Positions 33,269-41,121 of a stretch of DNA of 41,121 nt are shown piece after piece. The position numbers and the translations under genes are program-made. The notes under the pieces are model-generated. The model worked only from the letters and a program-made list of their open reading frames with translations, ran no database searches and was not told the origin of the DNA. The stretch is taken from NCBI GenBank assembly GCA_023437365.1, contig JAEZGK010000049.1, positions 1-41,121 on the forward strand, read 5' to 3'. The stretch comes from Bacillota bacterium. GTDB taxonomy: Bacteria > Bacillota > Clostridia > Lachnospirales > Lachnospiraceae. How positions within the stretch are numbered: the first letter of the stretch is position 1; every line of letters starts with the position of its first letter.

Positions 33269-34225
33269 ATGAGTGACTGCACTATGGAAGAAGTAAAGCA
33301 TACCGGAATGGGTACGATGATGATACATAAAGCATATGGAAGTAATGCGAAAGAGGCATGCAATGCTGTAAAGGCCGAGGCAGAGAGATTGGAAGCTACG
33401 TATAGTCGTTTCCGTCAGGAAAGTATCATCAGCCGAATTAACCGTTCTGCAGGAATCAAGAATGAGGTCATCCATCCTGAGGTTAGTGAACTTATTTCTC
33501 ATGCATTGGAAGTATCGGCACTTTCGCAGGGCTCATTCGATGTGACAATCGGCCCGCTGGTGGATTTATGGGATTATAAAAATGCAGAAGAACCGCCGGA
33601 GGAGGATAAAATACAAGCGATACTTCCGTTAATTAATTATAGGGACCTGGAGTTGGATGCTACTAATAATATAATGGGACTTAAGAAACCCGGTCAATCA
33701 ATCGACCTGGGAGGGATTGCAAAAGGCTTATCCAGTGACTGTTTTATGAAACTATTTGAGAATTATGGAGTGAAATCAGCCTTTTCCAATATCGGAGGTA
33801 ATGTTTCTACTTTGGGCAGTAAACCGGACGGCACAGACTGGAAGGTTGGCATCAGGCATCCCAGACAAAGCGGCTTACTTGGAGCGGTTGCGGTGAAGGG
33901 AAAAGCAGTCGTTACCTCAGGGGATTATGAGAGATTCTTTATCGGTAAGGACGGAAGACGATATCACCATATTCTGAATCCAAAGACAGGGTATCCTGCC
34001 GAGGCGGGACTCATCAGTGTTACTATTGTCACGGAGAGAGCAATGCTTGCTGATGCATTTTCTACTGCTATATTTACTATAGGACTTGAAATGGGTCTGG
34101 ACTTGTTGAAAGCTCAACCCCAGCTTCAAGCTGTGATCATGGATGATAAACTGACAGTATATGTAACACACGGATTAAAGGAGTGCTTCCAAGCCGCCGA
34201 TGAAATTAATCTGAAATATATATAA
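33269..34225 (+). CDS. FAD:protein FMN transferase, ApbE family (no signal peptide)
   Basis: A 318-residue ApbE-like enzyme. All active-site blocks are present: SFDVTIGPLVDLW, IDLGGIAKGL, SNIGGNVSTLGSKPDGT and YHHILNPKTGYP. Unlike the ApbE at 12370, it has no signal peptide or lipobox; the chain begins MSDCTMEEVKHTGMG after GGGGATGA. It lies directly upstream of an FMN-binding domain protein, the expected substrate, and downstream of a TetR regulator. How a cytoplasmic ApbE would reach an outward-facing substrate is unclear. Confidence 0.9.
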   Translation: MSDCTMEEVKHTGMGTMMIHKAYGSNAKEACNAVKAEAERLEATYSRFRQESIISRINRSAGIKNEVIHPEVSELISHALEVSALSQGSFDVTIGPLVDLWDYKNAEEPPEEDKIQAILPLINYRDLELDATNNIMGLKKPGQSIDLGGIAKGLSSDCFMKLFENYGVKSAFSNIGGNVSTLGSKPDGTDWKVGIRHPRQSGLLGAVAVKGKAVVTSGDYERFFIGKDGRRYHHILNPKTGYPAEAGLISVTIVTERAMLADAFSTAIFTIGLEMGLDLLKAQPQLQAVIMDDKLTVYVTHGLKECFQAADEINLKYI

Positions 34226-34277
34226 AATTAACCGGACCTTTCGTCCGGCTAATCATAAAGGAAAGAGGGTAGTATTT

Positions 34278-34736
34278 GTGGCGACAAGCAAAATAAGAAG
34301 GAGGAAACATAAAGTGTGGATAGTGGTACTTGTGATTATTGGTGTGATTGTAGCCGGATTAGGAATAACTATGCTGGCTACGGAACCGGGGCGTAAGGAG
34401 GCAATGAATCTTACGATTGGCAATGTGGATTTCAAGCATCTTCGTGACGGTGTATATACAGGTGAGTATAAAGGAAAAAAAGACAATATGAGAAATACTA
34501 AGGTGGAAGTAACCGTAGCATCCGGTATTGTAAAAGAGATCAAGGTGATCGGTGGAGCCCTGGCTAATGAAAAACAGACATCAGAGGTTAGAAATGGTCA
34601 ATCTATCAATGATCTGCTAAATAGAGTCATTCAAAATAAGACTTTAGATGTGGATGTTATTAGTGGTGCAACCATATCCTCAAAGGTTCATCTTAAGGCT
34701 GTGGAAAACGCACTGGAGCAGGCAGAGACCAAATAA
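34278..34736 (+). CDS. FMN-binding domain protein, membrane anchored
   Basis: A 152-residue protein: a basic N terminus (KIRRRKHK), one membrane helix (residues 13-33) and a C-terminal FMN_bind domain (DGVYTGEYKGKKDNMRNTKVEVTV). The motif DVISGATISS contains Thr-132 in the S-G-A-T site at which ApbE attaches FMN. The GTG start has AGAGGGT upstream. The positive charge before the helix points the FMN domain outside the cell. It is 52 bases after ApbE; the two look like enzyme and substrate in one operon. Confidence 0.9.
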   Translation: MATSKIRRRKHKVWIVVLVIIGVIVAGLGITMLATEPGRKEAMNLTIGNVDFKHLRDGVYTGEYKGKKDNMRNTKVEVTVASGIVKEIKVIGGALANEKQTSEVRNGQSINDLLNRVIQNKTLDVDVISGATISSKVHLKAVENALEQAETK

Positions 34737-34773
34737 TATGAGATGCTTAAACGCATTTTAAAAACTATAATAT

Positions 34774-34829
34774 GAGAAGCGCTGTATGTATTTGATAGAT
34801 ATAATGCATATTCAGTGCTTCTCTTTTTT
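34774..34829 (+). terminator. Rho-independent terminator after the FMN-binding gene
   Basis: GAGAAGCGCTG (34774-34784) pairs with CAGTGCTTCTC (34813-34823) with one G-T, followed by six T. It closes the TetR-ApbE-FMN_bind operon. Confidence 0.8.
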
Positions 34830-34965
34830 GATATCTATCATTCCCAAAAACAAAAAGATAATAAAAATATTTAACTTTTCCGAGAAATAGTGTAATATCA
34901 TACAAGAATTATCTTCCCTATCATGCTACAATGATGAGAATTAAAACAGGGTAAAGGAGTTAGCT

Positions 34966-35835
34966 ATGCTGCAGGAACAGGAACAACGTCATATATATTA
35001 TGATCGTGATTTACAGATAGAAGCCTATAATTTAAGCGGAGTAGTTCAGAAATTTCCAAATCATTTTCATGAGTATTATGTAATAGCGTATATTGAAGGA
35101 GGAAAACGCCATCTGCATTGTAAAGGTAAGGAATATAAGCTTTCTGCAGGTGACTTGATTTTGTTCAATCCCAGAGATAATCATTACTGCTCACCGATAG
35201 ATGGAACAATCCTGGATTATCGTGCTGTTAACATAAGCCCGGAGAGTATGATAAGAGCTGCCAAAGAAGTAACAGGTAAGGACTACATCCCGCATTTTAC
35301 ACAAAATGTAGCTTATCAAAGTGAAATCACGAAATCCATCTGCGATTTATATGATTTAATCGCCCATAACGTGCCTAAGCTGGAAAAAGAGGAGGCATTC
35401 TTCTTTCTGCTGCAACAGGTCTTTCAGGAGTATTCTGCTCCATTTACGGAAGCAGATATTCTTGAGCCTGACCCACAGCTAAAAATTCTATGCACTTATA
35501 TGGAGAAGCATTTTGAGGATAATATAACCCTGGAGGAGCTGCGGGCAATGACAAATTACAGCAAATCCTATCTACTGCGTTCCTTTACAAAGCAGATTGG
35601 TGTATCTCCTTACCGGTATCTGCAAAATGTTCGGTTGAGCAAAGCAAAGGTTTTTTTAGAGCAGGGGATTGCTCCGGTTGATGCCGCCAGTATGGCAGGC
35701 TTTTCGGATCAAAGTCATTTTACTAATTTTTTTAAAGAGTTTATTGGACTGACACCAAAGCAATATCAGAGAATTTTTTCGGTCGCAGAAGAGACGGAAA
35801 TGATAGATAAGGAGGAGCAGGAGGGTGGAAAATAA
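34966..35835 (+). CDS. AraC family transcriptional regulator
   Basis: A 289-residue regulator. The N-terminal half is a cupin-like sensing domain (NHFHEYYVIAYIEGGKRHLHCKGKEY, DLILFNPRDNHYC). The C-terminal ~100 residues hold two helix-turn-helix motifs: LEELRAMTNYSKSYLLRSFTKQIGVSPYRYLQ and AASMAGFSDQSHFTNFFKEFIGLTPKQY. AAAGGAG precedes the ATG. The EamA gene overlaps its end by 11 bases, so it likely controls or senses the substrate of that transporter. Confidence 0.93.
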   Translation: MLQEQEQRHIYYDRDLQIEAYNLSGVVQKFPNHFHEYYVIAYIEGGKRHLHCKGKEYKLSAGDLILFNPRDNHYCSPIDGTILDYRAVNISPESMIRAAKEVTGKDYIPHFTQNVAYQSEITKSICDLYDLIAHNVPKLEKEEAFFFLLQQVFQEYSAPFTEADILEPDPQLKILCTYMEKHFEDNITLEELRAMTNYSKSYLLRSFTKQIGVSPYRYLQNVRLSKAKVFLEQGIAPVDAASMAGFSDQSHFTNFFKEFIGLTPKQYQRIFSVAEETEMIDKEEQEGGK

Positions 35836-36784
35836 ATTATGGAAGGGTCATATTGCGGCCATTTTTTGCATATTTGTATGGGGAACCACATTTATCTCTA
35901 CGAAGGTATTATTGCTTTCTTTTTCTCCGGTTGAAATATTATTCATCCGCTTTACCATAGGATACACAGCATTATGGCTGGCTTTTCCGCGTAGGCTTTG
36001 CCTTTTGGAAAGAAAGCACGAGCTATATTTTGCCGCGGCAGGCTTATGCGGTGTCACACTTTATTTCCTTTTTGAGAATATTGCACTTACCTTTACACGG
36101 GTCTCCAATGTCGGAGTAATCGTATCCCTGGCTCCTTTCTTTGCAGCCTTCCTTGCCAGTATCTTTTTACGTGGAGAACGCCCAGGAAAACGCTTTTTCC
36201 TCGGGTTTGTTATTGCTATGACGGGAATATATCTAATCAGCTTTCAAAATTCTACAGAAGTAAATATTAATCCGTTGGGAGATTTCCTTGCTGCTGCAGC
36301 TGCAATCATATGGGCTGTATATTCCACGATAACAAAGAAAATCAGTTCCTTTGGTTATCATACGATATTAGTTACACGCAGAATCTTCTTTTATGGATTA
36401 CTATTCATGCTGCCGGTACTTTATACTCTTGGATTTCAGGTGGATGTACAGGAATTGACTGCTCCGATTAATATATTTAATATCTTGTTTTTAGGCTTGG
36501 GAGCTTCTGCCTTATGCTTTGCAACCTGGAATTATGCTGTAAAACTGTTGGGATCCGTGAAAACAACGGTATATATCTATCTGGTTCCTGTCATTACCGC
36601 AGTTACATCTGTCCTTGTTTTACACGAGGTAATCACGTCTACAGCTGTTATTGGTATTATATTAACCATTCTTGGTCTGCTTCTGTCAGAAAGCAAGAGC
36701 TTTTTCAAAGCCTGGAAGAAGAATAGAATAAATTTTGGACAAAAAAATGAAACTATGGAATATCCTTCTTCGTCTAATGATTGA
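35825..36784 (+). CDS. DMT family transporter (EamA)
   Basis: A 319-residue exporter with ten membrane helices in two EamA repeats (FVWGTTFISTKVLLLSFSPVEILFIRF in the first, LGASALCFATWNYAVKLLG in the second). Substrate is unknown. The start is GTG, within a purine-rich run of the AraC gene end (AGGAGGAGCAGGAGG), which gives a strong ribosome binding site and translational coupling. The C-terminal ~30 residues are polar. It is a paralogue of the EamA gene at 23267. Confidence 0.88.
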   Translation: MENKLWKGHIAAIFCIFVWGTTFISTKVLLLSFSPVEILFIRFTIGYTALWLAFPRRLCLLERKHELYFAAAGLCGVTLYFLFENIALTFTRVSNVGVIVSLAPFFAAFLASIFLRGERPGKRFFLGFVIAMTGIYLISFQNSTEVNINPLGDFLAAAAAIIWAVYSTITKKISSFGYHTILVTRRIFFYGLLFMLPVLYTLGFQVDVQELTAPINIFNILFLGLGASALCFATWNYAVKLLGSVKTTVYIYLVPVITAVTSVLVLHEVITSTAVIGIILTILGLLLSESKSFFKAWKKNRINFGQKNETMEYPSSSND

Positions 36785-36820
36785 AAGCAAATAAAAGCTT
36801 AGTATGGAAGGAGTGCTTAT

Positions 36821-39082
36821 ATGAAAAAATTATTTGTTTTGCTGCTCAGTGGCCTTATGGTAGTATCCTCATTGCCGCTTGATGTATTTGCGGCAACAGC
36901 ATTGAAGGAGAAAGCCACAGCAACAGCAGGTATTGCTGCAGAGGACCCTGCAAAAGGTTCCAAAGAGCCCACTCAGACAGGATTAACTTCAGCTATTAAT
37001 ATAGTGAAGTCAATCATCACAATACCGGGTGAATATTCTGTATTTAATTACTATTATAATGATGCCGGAACATATTCCGATGCTTTCTGGAATCTAAATT
37101 GGAGTACGAAAGACGGTAAATCCAGTATTCAGGTGAATTGCGATGAGGATTATCATATAACTTATTTCAGCGTTTATAATTATGATCAGACAGGTACCGG
37201 TGTGGCAAAATACTTAAGATCCGAGCTGCAGAGCACGGCTGAGGGCTTTATCCGAAAGGTGGCTCCGGAAACAAACGGAAAGCTCGAATATATGAATTCG
37301 GATTTTGAAGGTATCTACAGTAATAATTATGTTTATTATTTTCAGAGAATTGAAAATGGTATCAGTATGCCGGATAATTCGGTTCGCGTAACAGTCAATT
37401 GTATTACGGGTGAGGTTACGTCTTTATCTGTAAACTGGCTATATGATGCAAGAATATCTGCAGAGAAAGGCAAGCTGACGAAAGAGGAGGCTGCCAAGCT
37501 GATTAAGAAGCAGATGAAGATGAAGCTGGTATATCGTACGGACTATATTGGAATCTACGACTCTGTGAAGGGCACAGAACAAAAAAAGGCTTTCCTGGTG
37601 TATGAGCCTACGCTACCCTACATTTCCATTGATGCAAAAACGGGGAAGGTCTATCTGACAAAATCAGAATGGGTAAATACCGGTTACGGTGCGAATACGA
37701 AGAAGGAAGCAACTGCTGATGCCAATGGGTATATCATAGGCGGAAAAAGTGATCTGACTCCGCAGGAGCAGGAGAAGGTAGAAGAACTGAAAAACCTTAT
37801 ATCGAAGGAGAAAGCCATCTCTATCGTAACAGGGAATAATGCTTTATATATAGATAAAAATCTAATTCAATACAATGCTGACTTAAGTAAAATGGATTCT
37901 TCCTATGTGTGGAACATCTCGTTGAATGATCCTAGAGAGGTAAACTATGAGAAGGATAAAGATACCTACAGGGGTTATGCATATGCAACCGTGGATGCGG
38001 TAAGCGGGAAAATCCTAAGCTTCTATGCAAGTATGAAGGACTATTATGATGAGAAGAACCAAAAGTGGAATACCGTTAAGATCAAATATGATAAATCAGC
38101 CTCCAAGAAAACCCTTGAGAAGTTCATAAAGACTCAGCTTGCTGACCGCTTTAAAAATACTGTCTTAAGCGAGGAGACAGAGGATTATGTAGTTTATTAT
38201 AAAAATGATAAGCCGGTTTATGGCGGCTATCGTTATCAGTATAATCGTGTGAACGAAGGTATTGAATATCCTTATAACAGCATCTATGGTTCTGTAGATG
38301 GTGTGACCGGAAAAATTTATTCCTTTGGTTCTAATTGGGATGAGAACGTGGTCTTCGAAGCACCGACTGGAATTATTTCTGCTGATAAAGCAATGGATTA
38401 TTATCTCGCGAAGGAGGGTTATGGCCTGAAGTATGAGATAAATCAGATCAATAAGGTCAACCAGAGTAAGACAAAGGAGGGCTATTATTCCAATCTGACC
38501 ATGGCAGAGTATGAAGTAAGATTGGTCTATCGTCCTGATGTAACCCCCTCCTATATCTCACCCTTCACCGGAGAGCAGTTGGATAACAGCGGCAAAAGCT
38601 ATAAGAAGACAGCTGTCTATGCATATGAGGACGTGACCGATCAGGCTAAGTTTAAAAATGTTTTATTGCTTGCAGATATGAATATAGGTTTTGAGGGTGG
38701 GAAGTTCCTTCCCGAGCAGTCCATCACTGTCGGCGAATTAAACAGCCTACTTAATAAGATTGGTTATGCTGTCTATGATGCTTCTGCAGAGAAAGCAGCA
38801 GCTGATTCTGCGCTGATTACCAGAGAAGAGATTACACAGCTCTTCATCGATAAGCTTGGATTGACTAAGATGGCGGCTATCTCAAACATCTATAAGACCG
38901 GTTTTGAAGATGAGAGTTCGATCAATGCGAAGTATTTCGGTGCCGTAGCTTTGGCAAAGGGTCTCGGAATTGTTAAGGGAGATGCAACAAATAAGTTCAA
39001 TCCGACCTTTAAGGTAACAAGAGCAGAGGCCGTTGATATGATCCTGGAGTATATCAAGGTACAGAAGAGTGGAGTTTTATAA
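36821..39082 (+). CDS. Secreted YcdB/YcdC-repeat protein with SLH-like C terminus
   Basis: A 753-residue exported protein. The signal peptide (KKLFVLLLSGLMVVSSLPLDVFA) is followed by several PepSY-like YcdB/YcdC repeats: units with ISAEKGKLTKEEAAKLIKK, ISIDAKTGKVYL, TVDAVSGKILSFYA and GSVDGVTGKIYSFG recur through residues ~160-530. The last ~120 residues read as S-layer-homology-like, with FEDESSINAKYFGAVALAKG and the FNPTFKVTRAEAVDMIL repeat, suggesting attachment to the wall. Function is unknown. GGAAGGAG precedes the ATG. It stands alone. Confidence 0.88.
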   Translation: MKKLFVLLLSGLMVVSSLPLDVFAATALKEKATATAGIAAEDPAKGSKEPTQTGLTSAINIVKSIITIPGEYSVFNYYYNDAGTYSDAFWNLNWSTKDGKSSIQVNCDEDYHITYFSVYNYDQTGTGVAKYLRSELQSTAEGFIRKVAPETNGKLEYMNSDFEGIYSNNYVYYFQRIENGISMPDNSVRVTVNCITGEVTSLSVNWLYDARISAEKGKLTKEEAAKLIKKQMKMKLVYRTDYIGIYDSVKGTEQKKAFLVYEPTLPYISIDAKTGKVYLTKSEWVNTGYGANTKKEATADANGYIIGGKSDLTPQEQEKVEELKNLISKEKAISIVTGNNALYIDKNLIQYNADLSKMDSSYVWNISLNDPREVNYEKDKDTYRGYAYATVDAVSGKILSFYASMKDYYDEKNQKWNTVKIKYDKSASKKTLEKFIKTQLADRFKNTVLSEETEDYVVYYKNDKPVYGGYRYQYNRVNEGIEYPYNSIYGSVDGVTGKIYSFGSNWDENVVFEAPTGIISADKAMDYYLAKEGYGLKYEINQINKVNQSKTKEGYYSNLTMAEYEVRLVYRPDVTPSYISPFTGEQLDNSGKSYKKTAVYAYEDVTDQAKFKNVLLLADMNIGFEGGKFLPEQSITVGELNSLLNKIGYAVYDASAEKAAADSALITREEITQLFIDKLGLTKMAAISNIYKTGFEDESSINAKYFGAVALAKGLGIVKGDATNKFNPTFKVTRAEAVDMILEYIKVQKSGVL

Positions 39083-39175
39083 AGAATAGGTATTAGGTTA
39101 TTAGGTTACTAGGTATAAGGTATAAGCTATAATGTATTCGGTATTAGGCTATTTGGTATAGGGTATATGGCTAAT
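39083..39175. repeat. Degenerate AGGTATT-type tandem repeat
   Basis: About a dozen 6-8 base units close to AGGTATT or AGGTATA run without spacers from 39088 to 39173, directly after the YcdB gene. Units differ by one or two bases and drift in length, as expected of slippage-prone low-complexity DNA. No coding potential is evident. Confidence 0.65.
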
Positions 39176-39293
39176 TTGTGATAATGAATAGCTATAATTT
39201 TTGAGGTATTCATTAAGCTTTCATGTTCGTGTGAAGGATTGGATTAATGCATGAACATTGACATATCGAAGTGTTGCGCAGTGTGCTGTCAGT

Positions 39294-39450
39294 GTCAGGG
39301 ATAGATTTTAATCTATCCCTGACTATGTTCAAAGAACACAAAAACAGGACCCATGAGCCAGAGACATCTGATCTGATGTTCAATGCTTCCATCATGGGTT
39401 CTGTCTTTGCGTTATCTGAAAACAGTTCAGGTGGGATTACATCCCACCTG
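39294..39450. repeat. Three strong palindromes upstream of the IS110 element
   Basis: A: 39294-39323 is a 30-base palindrome (14 of 14 pairs, two-base centre). B: 39345-39356 pairs with 39392-39403 (one G-T) and encloses a small ACATC/GATGT stem. C: CAGGTGGGAT (39428-39437) pairs perfectly with ATCCCACCTG (39441-39450). The three stand in a row across 157 bases. Long frames on both strands cross them, but I do not recognise a protein. They may be a remnant mobile element or a structured RNA. Confidence 0.6.
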
Positions 39451-39623
39451 ACTGCTGACGCGAACACGATATACACAGTGATAAAAGGTGAATAACAATA
39501 AAGTACTTTAAAATAATCATTACACGGGGGCATCCTATTAGGCATGATACATGGCATGATAAGTAGATTTACTGCTATTATTACTTTAGACAATTACCTC
39601 GTATGTTAAATTAATATTAGTTC

Positions 39624-39800
39624 CTTACTCTTTTCTTGAGTAAGTGTATACTGTTTATAGGCACTGTGGATTAGTCGAAATTTCCTAACGCATAGACGTT
39701 TTGTTATAGGCTATAACCACAGTCGCCTGCTTAAATGTTGATCAGTTAGATAACGCATGACGTTTTAATTAGCACGAGGCTACATAGCAGGCAGTTCTGT
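39624..39800 (+). ncRNA. Probable IS110 bridge RNA
   Basis: Three structures stand in order: a 5' stem-loop (CTTACTC 39624-39630 with GAGTAAG 39638-39644), a first loop closed by ACTGTGG (39663-39669) and CCACAGT (39717-39723), and a second loop closed by GCCTGCT (39725-39731) and AGCAGGC (39786-39792). Both loops carry the same tip hairpin, AACG-CAT(A)GA-CGTT (39687-39700 and 39752-39764). This is the layout of IS621-type bridge RNA with target and donor loops. Guide matches to the element ends are given under findings. Confidence 0.75.
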
Positions 39801-39842
39801 GGAATAAGCAACAGTGTCAATCTACCAAAAGGAGCTATTATT

Positions 39843-41009
39843 ATGATTTACGTAGGCATTGATGTTGCAAAGGATAAGCACGATTGTCTTATCTCTAATT
39901 CGGATGGCGAAATTCTTTTCCCCGTCTTCACCATTTCTAATGATCTTATCGGATTTTCTCTTTTACTTCAGCGTATTCAATCCTGTACCAACAACCCCGA
40001 AGCTATAAAAATAGGGCTAGAAGCAACCGGTCATTATAGCAACAATATCGCTGATTTCCTCGCTAATAAAAACTACCACATTTTTATTATCAATCCGCTT
40101 CACACTAGTCTATACAAAAAAAGTCTAAGCTTTAGAAAGACTAAAACGGACAAGGCTGACGCCCAATCAATCGTATCAATGCTGATGACACAGAAGCTAA
40201 CGCCCTATGCACCTGCATCATACCATGAAAAAGAACTAAAGTCACTAACAAGATATCGTTTTACCCTTGTAAAAGATTGTTCCAGGCTTAAAGTATCGTT
40301 TGCCAGGCTGATGAATATAATTTTCCCCGAATTAGAGAAAATAGTTTATGAGCTACAGGTTAATTCTGTTTATCACCTTATGAGTGAATATACAGATACC
40401 AACGCCATTTCAAAGGCTCATCTGACTCATTTGACTAACCTTTTGTCAAAGTATTCGAAAGGTCATTACGGCCGCGAAAAGGCAATTGAAATTAGAGAAG
40501 CCGCTAAACAATCCATCGGCACCTGCGATGGCATACAGGACATTGAACTACAGCAAACCTTAGCTCGTATTTTTCTGTTGCAGGAACAAACTGAAGTAAT
40601 TGAGAAAAGAATAAAAGAGATTGTAAAAAATATAGATTCTCCTTTTATTACTATTCCCGGTATTTCTTATATAACTGCAGCTGCAATTTATGCTGAAATA
40701 GGTGACTTTTCTAATTTTTCTAAAGCCGAAAAGATACTTGCTTTTGCTGGAATGGAGCCATCCATCTATCAATCGGGGCAGTACACATCAACTCATGCCA
40801 AAATGGTTAAGCGAGGCTCAAAATACCTACGTTTCGCACTCTTTACAGCAGCTAAAAATGTTGGTAACTGGGATACTAATTTCAGTTTGTTTTTACAGAA
40901 AAAACAGGCAGAAGGAAAGCCCTATAATGTAGCTGTCTCCCATGTAGCAAAAAAACTGGTCAGAGTACTTTACAGTATGGAAATGAAACATGAGGCTTAC
41001 ATAAAATAA
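39843..41009 (+). CDS. IS110-family transposase (DEDD)
   Basis: A 388-residue recombinase. The RuvC-like DEDD domain holds Asp-7 (GIDVAKD), Glu-60 (GLEATGHY), and Asp-103 and Asp-106 (KTDKADAQ). The C-terminal Transposase_20 domain starts near PGISYITAAAIYAEIGDF; its catalytic serine should be Ser-311 in YQSGQYT. Length is complete, with no frameshift. AAAGGAGC precedes the ATG. Such proteins insert circular DNA guided by the bridge RNA, which lies just upstream. The copy looks intact and could be active. Confidence 0.95.
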   Translation: MIYVGIDVAKDKHDCLISNSDGEILFPVFTISNDLIGFSLLLQRIQSCTNNPEAIKIGLEATGHYSNNIADFLANKNYHIFIINPLHTSLYKKSLSFRKTKTDKADAQSIVSMLMTQKLTPYAPASYHEKELKSLTRYRFTLVKDCSRLKVSFARLMNIIFPELEKIVYELQVNSVYHLMSEYTDTNAISKAHLTHLTNLLSKYSKGHYGREKAIEIREAAKQSIGTCDGIQDIELQQTLARIFLLQEQTEVIEKRIKEIVKNIDSPFITIPGISYITAAAIYAEIGDFSNFSKAEKILAFAGMEPSIYQSGQYTSTHAKMVKRGSKYLRFALFTAAKNVGNWDTNFSLFLQKKQAEGKPYNVAVSHVAKKLVRVLYSMEMKHEAYIK

Positions 41010-41121
41010 TTTCTGCTTCTAATATCACTTTTTCAAGGCAGCTTTAAAGGTGCTTTATTTGTCATGCGATTTTCAATGTACAGTTTCTAAACAGTTACAA
41101 CCAATATAAATTAACTACTTG

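Larger units (their letters stand above)
39597..41102 (+). mobile_element. IS110-family insertion sequence
   Basis: A single-transposase element of the IS110 family (DEDD recombinase), which ends without long inverted repeats. The transposase is at 39843-41009, with a 240-base noncoding left end that folds as a bridge RNA. Boundaries are inferred from guide matches: the left core CCT at 39597-39599 and a matching CC at 41101-41102. The family does not make a usual target duplication beyond the core. The right boundary is tentative because the window ends 19 bases later. Confidence 0.7.

Noticed and set aside
39213..39593. 126-aa minus-strand and 74-aa plus-strand frames across the palindromes
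   Set aside because: Long palindromes keep both strands open by symmetry. No family is recognised and start signals are poor.

Overview
The window looks like chromosome of a spore-forming, anaerobic member of the Clostridia, most likely Lachnospiraceae. The signs are an AT-rich sequence, strong AGGAGG-type ribosome binding sites, a GerA-type spore germination operon, the YicC-RemA-RpoZ cluster, extracytoplasmic flavin-transfer genes (ApbE, NusG domain II, Gx transporter) and a BMP-family nucleoside ABC transporter. Most of it is ordinary housekeeping and envelope or redox chromosome. Accessory material sits at the edges and in a few structured intergenic regions.

Layout. 1-470: a long hairpin element and a promoter region. 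470-5030: a small conserved protein and a germinant-receptor operon (A subunit, C lipoprotein, 62-aa membrane protein, B permease). 5100-7000: an M23 peptidase and a DUF421 membrane protein on the minus strand. 7300-11220: small metabolic genes (VOC, GNAT, ferredoxin, flavin reductase, metallophosphoesterase, DUF4474), with a second long hairpin at 7781-7942. 11390-14410: an Mrp/NBP35 Fe-S carrier, a lipoprotein ApbE, NusG-II and a Gx transporter. 14450-20290: a nucleoside uptake locus (BMP lipoprotein, ATPase, two permeases) followed by thymidine kinase. 20300-27450: a hairpin-rich spacer, a small membrane protein whose ribosome binding site can be sequestered, a ferredoxin, a peroxiredoxin, an EamA transporter, an IscR-like Rrf2 regulator, an isoprenoid-fold enzyme and the 3' stump of a cysteine synthase gene. 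27490-27870: inverted intergenic repeats. 27997-32480: an amidase with a substituted catalytic residue, yicC-remA-rpoZ without gmk, signal peptidase I, holA and tRNA-Ser(CGA). 32560-36790: TetR, a second ApbE and an FMN-binding protein, then AraC and an EamA exporter. 36821-39082: a YcdB/SLH-like secreted protein. 39083-41121: degenerate repeats, strong palindromes and an IS110-family element.

How genes work together. Two flavinylation modules are present: exported ApbE beside NusG-II and Gx, and an ApbE with no visible export signal beside a membrane-anchored FMN-binding protein under a TetR regulator. The BMP/ABC genes and tdk form a nucleoside salvage route.

The strongest hunting result is the IS110 element. 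Its 5' noncoding end folds into two guide-bearing loops with the same tip hairpin, and short guide segments match the element's own ends and its left flank, as expected of a bridge RNA. Next come the cysK remnant, the pair of ~155-nt hairpins that share architecture but not arm sequence, and the prenyl-synthase-like gene. I ran no searches; family names come from motif recognition.
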